Positions 54,175-62,916 of a stretch of DNA of 64,000 nucleotides are shown in pieces (the first letter of the stretch is position 1; every line of letters starts with the position of its first letter). Position numbers and translations under genes: made by a program. A model generated the notes under the pieces. The model worked only from the letters and a program-made list of their open reading frames with translations, ran no database searches and was not told the DNA's origin. The DNA lies in NCBI RefSeq assembly GCF_046844695.1, contig NZ_CP177354.1, positions 4,030,001 through 4,094,000 on the forward strand, written 5' to 3'. This DNA is from Pokkaliibacter plantistimulans (GTDB lineage Bacteria > Pseudomonadota > Gammaproteobacteria > Pseudomonadales > Balneatricaceae).

Positions 54175-56531
54175 TTTGCCGCTCCCTGCGCCTGCACAGC
54201 CATTGCCTGCAGGGTACGTGCCGCCTTCCAGACGGCTTCCGGCGTTGCCGGTGCCGACAGCGGTATAGCATTGCCCGGAGCCAGATCAGCCAGCGCATCA
54301 CGCAATGCACACCATGCCGAAATTGCCAGCATAAACGGAGGCTCACCGACGGCCTTGGAGCGGTGAATGGTATTGGCCGGATTATCGGCGCGCTCCAGCA
54401 GGCGCGTGGTAAAGGCCACGGGAATGTCGCCAATGGTAGGAATCTTGTAGGTGGCAGGCATGTCAGTACGCAGCCGTGCCTGTTCATCCCACACCAGTTC
54501 TTCGGTGGTCAACCAGCCCAGCCCCTGCACAAAGCCCCCTTCGATCTGACCGAGGTCAATGGCAGGATTCAGCGAGCGCCCTACATCGTGCAGGATGTCC
54601 ACCTGACACAGACGGTACTCGCCGGTTTCGATATCGACCTCGACCTCACTGCAGGACACCCCATGTGCGAAGTAGAAGAACGGCCGGCCTTCTGCCCGCG
54701 CACGGTCATAGTGAATCAGAGGCGTGCGATAGTAGCCGGTGGCAGACAGGGAAATCCGGGCGAAATAGGCCTTCTGCACGAACTCGGCAAAGCCGAATCG
54801 CTGCTGGCCCACGATGACCTGCCCACTTTCAAAGCTGATGGCACTGGCGTCCACACCAAACTCGCTGGCGGCAAAGGCACGCAGGCGCCCGAGCAGCGTG
54901 GTACAGGCATCATGCACGGCCATACCGTTCATATCTGCACCGGAAGAGGCCGCCGTTGGCGAGGTATTGGGGACTTTATCCGTGCGGGTGGCGGTAACCC
55001 GGATGCACTCCAGTGGCAGATCAAAGGCATCTGCTGCCACTTGCGCCATCTTGATGTACAGCCCCTGCCCCATTTCAATCCCACCGTGATTCACCTGTAT
55101 GCTGCCATCGGTATAGATGTGCACCAGGGCACCGGCCTGATTGAGGTGCTGGGCGGTGAAGGAGATGCCGAACTTGACCGGCGTAAGGGCAATACCGCGG
55201 CGCAATGGCCCGTTGCCGACATCCGCATTGAAGGCCCGGGCGGCCTGATAGCGCTGATGGTACTGACAGTCTTCTGCCAGCTTGGCCATCATTTCCGCCA
55301 CCGGGAACTGCTCCAGCTCCTGACCATAATGGGTGCGGTTGCGCTGATCGGTGTCATAGAGGTTGTTCATGCGTACGATGTAGGGGTCGAGCTGCAGCCG
55401 ACGGGCCAGATCATCCACCGCGGCTTCAATGGCAAGCATCCCCTGCGGGCCACCAAAGCCCCGATAGGCGGTATTGGATGCGGTATGGGTAAAGGCACGA
55501 TGGCCACTGACCCGGGCATGGGCGAGGTAGTAGCAATTGTCGGCATGGAACATGGCGCGATCAACGATGGCATCAGACAGATCCGGTGAACAACCGCAGT
55601 TGCCGATCAGCTCCATCTCCAGCGCGCTGATGCGTCCGCTCTGATCGGCGCCGAGGCGGAACTGCCCGACAAAGGGATGGCGTTTGCCTGTCAGACGCAT
55701 GTCATCACGGCGATTGAGCCTGATCTTCACGGGTCTGCCGGTACGCACCGCCACCAGGGCCGCCATACAGGCCGGCGCCGCTGCCTGGGTTTCCTTGCCC
55801 CCAAAGCCACCCCCCAGACGCCGTACTTCTACAGCCACCTGATTCAGGGGTAAGCCCACCACTTCCGCCACCAGCTTCTGCACTTCTGAGGGGTGCTGAG
55901 TAGAGGAGTACAGATGCAGACTGCCGTCTTCCTGCGGAATCGCCAGTGTCGCCTGCGTCTCCAGATAGAAATGCTCCTGCCCACCAATATCCAGCTGCCC
56001 CTGCACCACCACCTCGGCCTGCTCCAGTGCGGCGCTGGCATCCCCCCGCTGCATCACATGAGAAGGGCGCACCAGTAGACCCTGCTGCCAGGCCTGCACC
56101 GGGTCAAGTACCGGGTTACCGGCACGATATTCCACCCGTGCGCTGGCCAGCGCACGGCGAGCCGCCGCTTCAGACGTCGCCGCGACGGCAAACAGTGCCT
56201 GACCGACATACAGGGTGCGACCATCAGCAAACAACGGATCTCCGGGAAATACCGGACCGATGTCCTTGTGCCCGGGGACATCATTCAGGGTGATCACGTC
56301 GACCACGCCAGGACTTTGCCGCACCGCCGTCAGATCCACACTGACAATCTCGGCATCAGCCTGCTCCGCCAGCCCCAGCACCAGATGCAGGGTGCCGGGT
56401 ACGGTGGGAATGTCATCGACATACTGAGCCTGTCCACTGACCTGCATCGCCGCACTGTCATGGGTAACGGCCTTACCTACCGGACTGCTGCCCGCGCTGG
56501 GGTACATCCCCGGTTCAATCAGCTTACGCAT
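54171..56531 (-). CDS. xdhB: Xanthine dehydrogenase molybdopterin-binding subunit
   Basis: 786 residues, catalytic subunit that hydroxylates hypoxanthine and xanthine to urate. Mo-pterin contacts in RRLGGGFGGKETQ, AYRGFGGPQGM and GGIEMGQGLYIKMAQ; the base Glu lies in KAVGEPPFMLA near the C-terminus. AGGAGGG upstream. Its start overlaps the end of XdhA by 8 bases. Confidence 0.96.
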   Translation of the reverse strand: MRKLIEPGMYPSAGSSPVGKAVTHDSAAMQVSGQAQYVDDIPTVPGTLHLVLGLAEQADAEIVSVDLTAVRQSPGVVDVITLNDVPGHKDIGPVFPGDPLFADGRTLYVGQALFAVAATSEAAARRALASARVEYRAGNPVLDPVQAWQQGLLVRPSHVMQRGDASAALEQAEVVVQGQLDIGGQEHFYLETQATLAIPQEDGSLHLYSSTQHPSEVQKLVAEVVGLPLNQVAVEVRRLGGGFGGKETQAAAPACMAALVAVRTGRPVKIRLNRRDDMRLTGKRHPFVGQFRLGADQSGRISALEMELIGNCGCSPDLSDAIVDRAMFHADNCYYLAHARVSGHRAFTHTASNTAYRGFGGPQGMLAIEAAVDDLARRLQLDPYIVRMNNLYDTDQRNRTHYGQELEQFPVAEMMAKLAEDCQYHQRYQAARAFNADVGNGPLRRGIALTPVKFGISFTAQHLNQAGALVHIYTDGSIQVNHGGIEMGQGLYIKMAQVAADAFDLPLECIRVTATRTDKVPNTSPTAASSGADMNGMAVHDACTTLLGRLRAFAASEFGVDASAISFESGQVIVGQQRFGFAEFVQKAYFARISLSATGYYRTPLIHYDRARAEGRPFFYFAHGVSCSEVEVDIETGEYRLCQVDILHDVGRSLNPAIDLGQIEGGFVQGLGWLTTEELVWDEQARLRTDMPATYKIPTIGDIPVAFTTRLLERADNPANTIHRSKAVGEPPFMLAISAWCALRDALADLAPGNAIPLSAPATPEAVWKAARTLQAMAVQAQGAAK

Positions 56532-57951
56532 GGCTCAGCCCTCCTTTCTGTACCTCGCTGCAGAGCTGCTTCAGCCCTCGCTTCAGTAACGTCGCCGTCA
56601 CCCCAGCACGGTATTGCGCCGACGCGCGGGCATCGCTCATGGGCTGCACATCACGTCCCAGTTCCGTCAGCAATTCATCGCTGCTGATGGCCAGTACATC
56701 GGCCTGTTGCAGCCACTGTTCGGTGTGTGTCGCCCGGCAAGGAATCGCTGCCATTCCCCCCAGACCGATATGGATATCGGTGAGGCGCCCTGCATCTGCC
56801 ACCTTGGCAGAAAGCACCAGCAGTGTGGACGCAATATCATCCTCCCAGCGTTTGCTGATCTTGTGGATGAACAGGGGTCTGGCCAGCGCTGCTCTGGGAA
56901 CAATAACGGCCGTCAGCAGCTCACCTTGCTGCAATGCAGTCTGGCGATAGCCAAGAAAGAAGTCCGACAAGGGCATTTGCCGCACGCCTTCGGCGCTGGT
57001 CAGCTCGATACTGGCATCCAGCGCCAGCAGCACCGGCGGCATATCACCCACCGGCGAGGCGTTGACAATATTGCCTCCCAGCGTGCCCTGATTGCGCACC
57101 TGATTGGCAGCAACCCGATCCAGCAAGGCATGCAGGGGGGCGGACTGGCTGGCAGACCACTGCATCAGCTGGTTGAAGGTGACGCCTGCCCCGAAGCGCA
57201 CAACCTCAGCGTTTTCCTCGATCTGCTGCATGCCTTCGATGCCACCCAGCCAGATAAAGCCGGGATAACGGCGATGGAATACATTCATTTCCACCAGCAG
57301 ATCGGTGCCTCCGGCGACCAGCTTGTAATCGGGATACCTGTTGATCGCTGTCACGGCCTGTTCAATCGTTCGGGGGATAACAAAAGCGGGAGAAGCACTG
57401 GCGTTCGCAGCGCTGTCAGCCTTGACCTGCTGCAACGCCCCCTGTACCTCGGCGGGGTCAAAAGGCATGACACAGGGTTTAGCGGCCAGCTCGGTGGCCG
57501 CATCGCGAATAGTGGTATAACCGGTGCAACGGCAGAGGTTACCGCCCAGCGCTGCGCTCATGGCTTGCGCATCCAGCCCATTGCAATGGCCGGCAAACAG
57601 CGACATGACAAAGCCCGGTGTGCAGTAGCCGCATTGAGTGCCGTGGTGATCGACCATCACCTGCTGACAGGGATGCAGCGTGTCTTTGCTGCCAACTCCT
57701 TCCACCGTCAGCAGATGACGCCCTTGCAGGGTATTGGCCAGCGTGATGCAACCATTGACGGCCTGATAACGGACCTGCCCATCCTTCTGGATGTCACCTA
57801 TCACCACGGTGCAGGCGCCACAGTCGCCTGTTGCACATCCTTCCTTGCTTCCCATCAGCCCTAAATCAGTGCGCAACCAATTCAAAATGCTCTGATTTGG
57901 CTCAGGAAAGGGAACCTGCATGGCCTGTCCATTCAGCACAAAATCAAGCAT
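56524..57951 (-). CDS. xdhA: Xanthine dehydrogenase iron-sulfur/FAD subunit
   Basis: 475 residues. Plant-type [2Fe-2S] domain (CATGDCGACTVV), then the alpha-helical [2Fe-2S] domain (CGYCTPGFVMSLF, CRCTGYTTI), a linker and the FAD domain (KLVAGGTDLLVEM, GTLGGNIVNASPVGDMPP). Transfers electrons from the molybdenum centre to NAD+. First gene of xdhA-xdhB-xdhC, transcribed away from the ABC importer. Confidence 0.96.
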   Translation of the reverse strand: MLDFVLNGQAMQVPFPEPNQSILNWLRTDLGLMGSKEGCATGDCGACTVVIGDIQKDGQVRYQAVNGCITLANTLQGRHLLTVEGVGSKDTLHPCQQVMVDHHGTQCGYCTPGFVMSLFAGHCNGLDAQAMSAALGGNLCRCTGYTTIRDAATELAAKPCVMPFDPAEVQGALQQVKADSAANASASPAFVIPRTIEQAVTAINRYPDYKLVAGGTDLLVEMNVFHRRYPGFIWLGGIEGMQQIEENAEVVRFGAGVTFNQLMQWSASQSAPLHALLDRVAANQVRNQGTLGGNIVNASPVGDMPPVLLALDASIELTSAEGVRQMPLSDFFLGYRQTALQQGELLTAVIVPRAALARPLFIHKISKRWEDDIASTLLVLSAKVADAGRLTDIHIGLGGMAAIPCRATHTEQWLQQADVLAISSDELLTELGRDVQPMSDARASAQYRAGVTATLLKRGLKQLCSEVQKGGLSHA

Positions 57952-58379
57952 GGTAGCCGTCCTCTCTCACGGTGACGCTTGGTATGACAAGCGCTTAAGG
58001 TATATTTGTCTATTTGGGGCCGGATTCAGCCAGGCAAATAATTAACCACATGGTTAGTTTTCTGCTTTATCAAAGGCAAAGCCTATGCCAATTCAATTTT
58101 AGTCCGCCTGGTTAAATAACTTCTGCAAATGGCATAGAACCTGCAAATACAAAAACAATTCTGATCAATTAGTCAATTATTTATCGGCTCTGAATATAGC
58201 CCGGACATTGAAGATTACTACTTCTTTAATTGCCGACAGCCCATACGAATTATTCAGCGCCCCCGTATCAACATGCGCAGGCACCCTGAAAATGTTGATA
58301 CTGCAGACAGGAATTACAGCGAAATGTCGCTGCTAGCACTTTCAGCAAGAGTGACAGACAGAACTCAAAGGCCGTGACC
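57952..58379. promoter_or_regulatory. Divergent control region of the purine locus
   Basis: 428 bases, A/T-rich, between xdhA (minus) and the importer operon (plus). Contains the RutR-like dyad at 58042 and a half-site TGGTTAA at 58109. No gene. Confidence 0.6.
58042..58057. promoter_or_regulatory. RutR-like operator
   Basis: TTAACCACATGGTTAG: TAACCA-CA-TGGTTA is a perfect 6-2-6 dyad that resembles the RutR consensus TTGACCA-N2-TGGTCAA with one changed position in each arm. The encoded RutR-like TetR protein (62138-62875) is the natural candidate to bind it. Confidence 0.65.
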
Positions 58380-59972
58380 ATGACACCACTTCTCGAGGTT
58401 CGTCATATCACAAAGGAATACCCCGGCTGCCGCGCCAACGACAGGGTCAACCTTTGTATCGATATGGGCGAAATACATGCACTGCTCGGTGAAAACGGAG
58501 CAGGCAAAAGCACCCTGATGAAAATCATCTACGGCGTTGTTCAGCCAGATGAAGGGGAACTGCTGTGGCGAGGGATGCCGGTCAATATCAAGGGCCCTGC
58601 TCATGCCCGTCAACTGGGTATCGGTATGGTGTTTCAGCACTTCTCGCTGTTTGACACTTTGAGCGTGCTGGAAAACATTCTGCTGAGCCTGCCTGCCCAT
58701 GAGGCACGTGACCGCCTGCGCGTGCTGCGCCAGCTGGACGACATGGGCAAACGTTATGGTATGCACCTTGACCCCCATCGCCCGGTCAGCACCCTGTCGA
58801 CCGGCGAGCGGCAGCGGGTCGAGCTGATCCGCGCGCTGCTCAACGAGCCACAACTGCTGATCCTTGATGAACCCACCTCGGTGCTCACGCCCCAGGAATG
58901 CGAAGGGCTGTTCGCCAGTCTGCGCAAACTGGCGGCCGATGGCTGCTCCATCCTGTTTATCAGCCACAAGCTGCAGGAGGTGAAAGACCTCTGTCAGCGC
59001 GCCACTATTCTGCGCGGTGGTTGTGTGGTGGATGAGCTGGACCCACGCGAAACCGACATCGATACCATGGCCGCGCGTATGGTCGGCTCCGGCACCGCCA
59101 CCCATGCCACGACCCGTCCGGGTGTACAGGGCGAAGCGGCAATCTCAGTCCATCACCTGACCCTCCCCGGCTTTTCCAGCCATGAAGTAGGCGTCAGGGA
59201 TGTCAGCTTTACCGCCTACAAAGGCGAGATTCTCGGCATCGCTGGCGTGGCAGGTAATGGTCAGGCCTGCATGCTGCGTGCCTTGAGTGGCGAGCAGCTG
59301 AGCCAGAGCGATGATGTACGTATCGGTGCCAGAGGCATTGGCCGTCTGAACCCGGCACAACGTCGCAAACTGGGAATGGCAGTCGTGCCTGAAGACCGTC
59401 TCGGCCGTGGTGCCGTGCCCGACATGACGCTGGTGGAAAACGCCCTGCTGACCGCCGCCGATCAGGGGCTGGTGAAGAAAGGTGTCATCCAGCACGGTGC
59501 CCTGCGCGACTGGACCAGCCAGCTGTGCAAGCTGTTCAAGGTCAAAACCGCGGGCATTGATGCTCAGGCACGTTCGCTGTCGGGCGGTAACCTGCAGAAG
59601 TTCATCATCGGCCGTGAAGTGCTGCAACAACCCGCTGTGCTGGTGGCTTCACACCCGACCTGGGGGGTAGACATCGGCTCCGCGGTCGCCATTCGTGAAG
59701 CCCTGCTGACACTGCGTGATCAGGGCTGTGCCGTCATTATCCTGTCGGAAGATCTGGACGAGCTGTTTGAAATCAGTGATCGCATGACGGCGCTCTGTCA
59801 CGGCCAGCTGGCCCCCATCAAGGCCCGTCAGGATACCTCTGTCGAAGAAGTGGGCCGCTGGATGGGCGGCGACTTTTCCGACACCCCACCCGCTGCTGAA
59901 AGCTCAGCCATAGCTGCCGCCACCGCGGCTCACAGCGATCTGCCGCAGGAGAATCGCCATGCTCAGGCTTGA
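58380..59972 (+). CDS. BMP-type nucleoside/purine ABC transporter, ATP-binding protein
   Basis: 530 residues, two fused ABC domains like RbsA/MglA and YufO. First domain: Walker A GENGAGKST, signature LSTGERQRVELIRAL, Walker B LLILDEPTSVL. Second domain: degenerate Walker A GVAGNGQACM and signature LSGGNLQKFIIG, as usual for the class. ATG at 58380 is chosen (AAAGG 9 bases upstream); GTG at 58374 is too close to that site. The downstream permease gene overlaps its end by 14 bases. Specificity for purines or nucleosides is inferred from the neighbouring catabolic genes. Confidence 0.92.
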   Translation: MTPLLEVRHITKEYPGCRANDRVNLCIDMGEIHALLGENGAGKSTLMKIIYGVVQPDEGELLWRGMPVNIKGPAHARQLGIGMVFQHFSLFDTLSVLENILLSLPAHEARDRLRVLRQLDDMGKRYGMHLDPHRPVSTLSTGERQRVELIRALLNEPQLLILDEPTSVLTPQECEGLFASLRKLAADGCSILFISHKLQEVKDLCQRATILRGGCVVDELDPRETDIDTMAARMVGSGTATHATTRPGVQGEAAISVHHLTLPGFSSHEVGVRDVSFTAYKGEILGIAGVAGNGQACMLRALSGEQLSQSDDVRIGARGIGRLNPAQRRKLGMAVVPEDRLGRGAVPDMTLVENALLTAADQGLVKKGVIQHGALRDWTSQLCKLFKVKTAGIDAQARSLSGGNLQKFIIGREVLQQPAVLVASHPTWGVDIGSAVAIREALLTLRDQGCAVIILSEDLDELFEISDRMTALCHGQLAPIKARQDTSVEEVGRWMGGDFSDTPPAAESSAIAAATAAHSDLPQENRHAQA

Positions 59973-61029
59973 ACGCCAACCTCAAGACTCGCGCCTGATG
60001 GCCTGGTGCTCGCCCCTGCTGGCCATTGCGCTGACGCTGGCCGCTGGCGCCCTGCTGTTTGCTGTACTCGGCCACAAACCGCTGGAAAGTCTGTATGAGT
60101 TTTTCCTCGGCGGTGTCAAAGACATCTACAGCGTCGGTGAACTGGGCGTCAAGGTCACCCCCATTCTGCTCTGCGCCGTAGGGCTGGTGCTGTGCTACCG
60201 CGCCAACGTCTGGAACATCGGTGCCGAAGGCCAGTTTATTGCCGGCGCCCTCTGCGCCGGGATGGCGGCACTGGCCGGGCTGGATATCGATACCCCCTGG
60301 TATGCCGTGGTTATCATGCTGGCAGGTATGCTCGGCGGCATGATCTGGGCAGGTATTGCAGCCTGGCTGAAGACCCATTTCGCCTGCAACGAAATCCTCA
60401 CCACCATCATGCTCAACTACGTGGCCTACAACCTGCTGCAATACGGCGTGCATGGTCCTCTGAAAGATCCGCAGGGTTTCAACTTCCCTGAGTCTGCGAT
60501 GTTCAACGATAACCACCTGCTGCCAGTCATCCTTGAAGGAACACGTCTGCATGGCGGGATTCTGATTGCGGCCGTTGCCGTCATTGCCGTCGTCCTGCTG
60601 CTGCGTTACACCCATCTCGGCTTCAAGATTACCGTGCTGGGTCGTGATGCCTCTGCGGCCACCTTTGCCGGTTTCGGCAGCAAGCAGCTGACCTGGATTG
60701 TCCTGCTGGCCTGCGGTGGTCTGGCGGGGCTGGCGGGTGCCGGTGAAGTGGACGGCCCTATCGGCCAGCTGACTCCCTACATTTCTTCCGGTTATGGCTA
60801 TGCGGCGATCATCGTGGTGTTCCTTGGTCGTCAGCAGCCGGTCGGGGCCGTGCTGGCCAGTATTCTGCTTGGCCTCACCTATCTCGGTGGCGAAACCAGC
60901 CAGATCAAGCTGGGCTTGCCCGTGTCGCTGACCGAACTGTTCCAGGGCATGCTGCTGTTCTTCCTGCTGGCCTGCGACCTGTTTATCGGCTATCGCCTGC
61001 GCTGGATTCCCCGTGTTCATCCGGCGTGA
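59959..61029 (+). CDS. BMP-type ABC transporter permease 1
   Basis: 356 residues, BPD_transp_2 family, about eight to nine membrane helices (for example PLLAIALTLAAGALLFAV). Family signature NVWNIGAEGQFIAGAL matches YufP-type guanosine-importer permeases. Overlaps the ATPase gene, indicating coupled translation. Confidence 0.92.
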   Translation: MLRLERQPQDSRLMAWCSPLLAIALTLAAGALLFAVLGHKPLESLYEFFLGGVKDIYSVGELGVKVTPILLCAVGLVLCYRANVWNIGAEGQFIAGALCAGMAALAGLDIDTPWYAVVIMLAGMLGGMIWAGIAAWLKTHFACNEILTTIMLNYVAYNLLQYGVHGPLKDPQGFNFPESAMFNDNHLLPVILEGTRLHGGILIAAVAVIAVVLLLRYTHLGFKITVLGRDASAATFAGFGSKQLTWIVLLACGGLAGLAGAGEVDGPIGQLTPYISSGYGYAAIIVVFLGRQQPVGAVLASILLGLTYLGGETSQIKLGLPVSLTELFQGMLLFFLLACDLFIGYRLRWIPRVHPA

Positions 61030-61101
61030 TACAGCGCAGCCCGACCTGGATTTCTACAGGTATCGCCTGCTGACACGCGGCGCTACCGGAGGTAACTGAA
61101 A

Positions 61102-62028
61102 ATGGATATGGATCTGATCACGAACATCCTGTTCGCCGCCGTCCGTACCGGCACGCCGCTGCTGCTGGTGGCGATTGGCGAACTGATCTGCGAACGGGCC
61201 GGGGTACTCAACCTCGGTCAGGAAGGCATGATGCTGATGGGCGCGGTGCTGGGCTTTATCGCCGCCCTCACTACCGGCAGCATCGTCACCGGCTTTGTGG
61301 TGGCGGCACTGGCCGGTGTGCTGATGTCTCTGCTGTTTGGCTTTCTCGCTCTCACCCTGAGCACTAACCAATATGCCACGGGTCTGGCCCTGGCCATTTT
61401 TGGCGGCGGCCTGAGTGCCTTTATCGGCCAGCCCTTCGTCGGCAAGCCTGTCGATGGCCTGCACGCCATCGTCATTCCCTACCTGTCTGATATTCCCCTG
61501 ATCGGTAAGGCGCTGTTCGCTCAGGATGGCATGGTCTACCTCAGTTTCATTCTGGTCCCGGCACTGGCCTGGATGCTGAAAAACAGCCGCCCCGGCCTGA
61601 TTATCCGCGCAGCCGGTGAATCCCCGGATTCGCTGCATGCTCTCGGCCACCGGGTGATGATGGTGCGCTATCTGGCGGTGATGTTCGGTGGCGCCATGGC
61701 CGGACTGGCGGGTGGCTATCTGTCGCTGGCATACACTCCGATGTGGAACGAAGGCATGACCGCCGGACGTGGCTGGATTGCCCTGGCGCTGGTGGTGTTT
61801 GCTGGCTGGCAGCTGGGCCGCCTGATGCTGGGCGCCTATCTGTTCGGCCTGGCCAGCATTCTCCATCTGGTCTTCCAGGGGCTGGGCTTTGATATCTCCC
61901 CCAGCCTGCTGGCGATGATGCCTTATGTCGCCACTATTCTGGTGCTGGTGGTGCTGTCACGCAGCCGCGACAACCCTGCCCTGCAGGCTCCGGCTGCCAT
62001 CGGTAAACCCTGGCGCCCGGTGCACTAA
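61102..62028 (+). CDS. BMP-type ABC transporter permease 2
   Basis: 308 residues with about eight helices. Motif AGVLNLGQEGMMLMGAV is the hallmark of the second permease (YufQ type). Preceded by GGAGG and 72 bases after permease 1. No periplasmic BMP-family binding protein gene is found in the window, although the class needs one. Confidence 0.92.
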   Translation: MDMDLITNILFAAVRTGTPLLLVAIGELICERAGVLNLGQEGMMLMGAVLGFIAALTTGSIVTGFVVAALAGVLMSLLFGFLALTLSTNQYATGLALAIFGGGLSAFIGQPFVGKPVDGLHAIVIPYLSDIPLIGKALFAQDGMVYLSFILVPALAWMLKNSRPGLIIRAAGESPDSLHALGHRVMMVRYLAVMFGGAMAGLAGGYLSLAYTPMWNEGMTAGRGWIALALVVFAGWQLGRLMLGAYLFGLASILHLVFQGLGFDISPSLLAMMPYVATILVLVVLSRSRDNPALQAPAAIGKPWRPVH

Positions 62029-62137
62029 TTGCCGTTATTGCAGGGGTTTCACCTTCTACGCCGGGGGCATAATGCACCCGGCAGCTCAGTCTGAGCGATG
62101 TTTTGCCCATATGTATCGAGCTATTCATTAGTATCAA

Positions 62138-62875
62138 ATGAGCCATGAGTACCGAACTATGAAGTACAAACCCGGACAGATTCGTGAGGACAACGTACAG
62201 AAGATTCTGGCAGCGGGTGAAAAGGTGTTCGCCAGTCAGGGTTTCAAGGGCGCCAGTATGCAGCAGATTGCAGATCTGGCCGGTATTCCCAAGGCTAATC
62301 TGCACTACTACTTCAAGACCAAGGACAGTCTCTACCTTGAGCTACTGAGCCGGATGCAGAGTCTGTGGAACAGTGCGCTGGATGACTTCACGCCCAGCGA
62401 TGATCCGGCCGAGGTGCTGAGCCGCTGGATCGAGGTGAAGGTGGAGATGGGCTATCAGCATCCGCTGAGTTCAAAGATGTTTGCTATGGAAGTCATTCAA
62501 GGGGCGCCACACCTGCGCCGACACATTCGCGAAGTGACCCGGCCCTGGTTTGAGCAGCGTGTCGCCACCATCCAGCAGTGGATTGATCACGGCCGTATTG
62601 CTGCGGTTGACCCTGCCCACCTGATCTTTCTGATCTGGTCATCTACCCAGCATTATGCCGACTACGCCACCCAGATTCTGACCCTGACCGATCAGCGCCG
62701 TTACCGGCGCAAAGATATTGAGCATATCAAAGGCTCGCTGATCCGCATGATTCTGGCTGGCTGCGGCCTGAACATACCGGAGCGCTGGCAGACCGTGCTG
62801 AGCAGTCAGCCTGACTTTCTTGAGGTGTCACCGATGCAGATTGAATTGCAGGGTGGCAACCAGCGTCTGGCCTGA
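62138..62875 (+). CDS. RutR-like TetR-family regulator
   Basis: 245 residues. HTH ASMQQIADLAGIPKANLHYYF; the C-terminal domain follows the RutR/YcdC-type pattern (SRWIEVKVEMGYQHP, RWQT), whose E. coli member senses uracil and controls pyrimidine and purine genes. Start codon uncertain: ATG 62138 or 62159; neither has a strong ribosome site. It probably acts on the dyad at 58042 to control xdh and importer genes, with a purine or pyrimidine as effector. Confidence 0.85.
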   Translation: MSHEYRTMKYKPGQIREDNVQKILAAGEKVFASQGFKGASMQQIADLAGIPKANLHYYFKTKDSLYLELLSRMQSLWNSALDDFTPSDDPAEVLSRWIEVKVEMGYQHPLSSKMFAMEVIQGAPHLRRHIREVTRPWFEQRVATIQQWIDHGRIAAVDPAHLIFLIWSSTQHYADYATQILTLTDQRRYRRKDIEHIKGSLIRMILAGCGLNIPERWQTVLSSQPDFLEVSPMQIELQGGNQRLA

Positions 62876-62878
62876 GAA

Positions 62879-62901
62879 CGTGCTCCCGATCTGAGAGCAC
62901 G
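62879..62901. terminator. Hairpin between convergent genes
   Basis: CGTGCTC (62879-62885) pairs with GAGCACG (62895-62901). It lies directly after the tetR stop and before the cobW stop; no strong T-run. Confidence 0.45.
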
Positions 62902-62916
62902 AACACACTCTGACTG

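Noticed and set aside
54363..57864. Two plus-strand frames of about 410 codons opposite xdhB and xdhA
   Set aside because: Mirror images of molybdopterin and FAD subunit genes; no start signals and no family match.
59818..61020. 400-codon minus-strand open frame opposite the permease
   Set aside because: Gln/His-rich shadow of a leucine-rich membrane protein gene.
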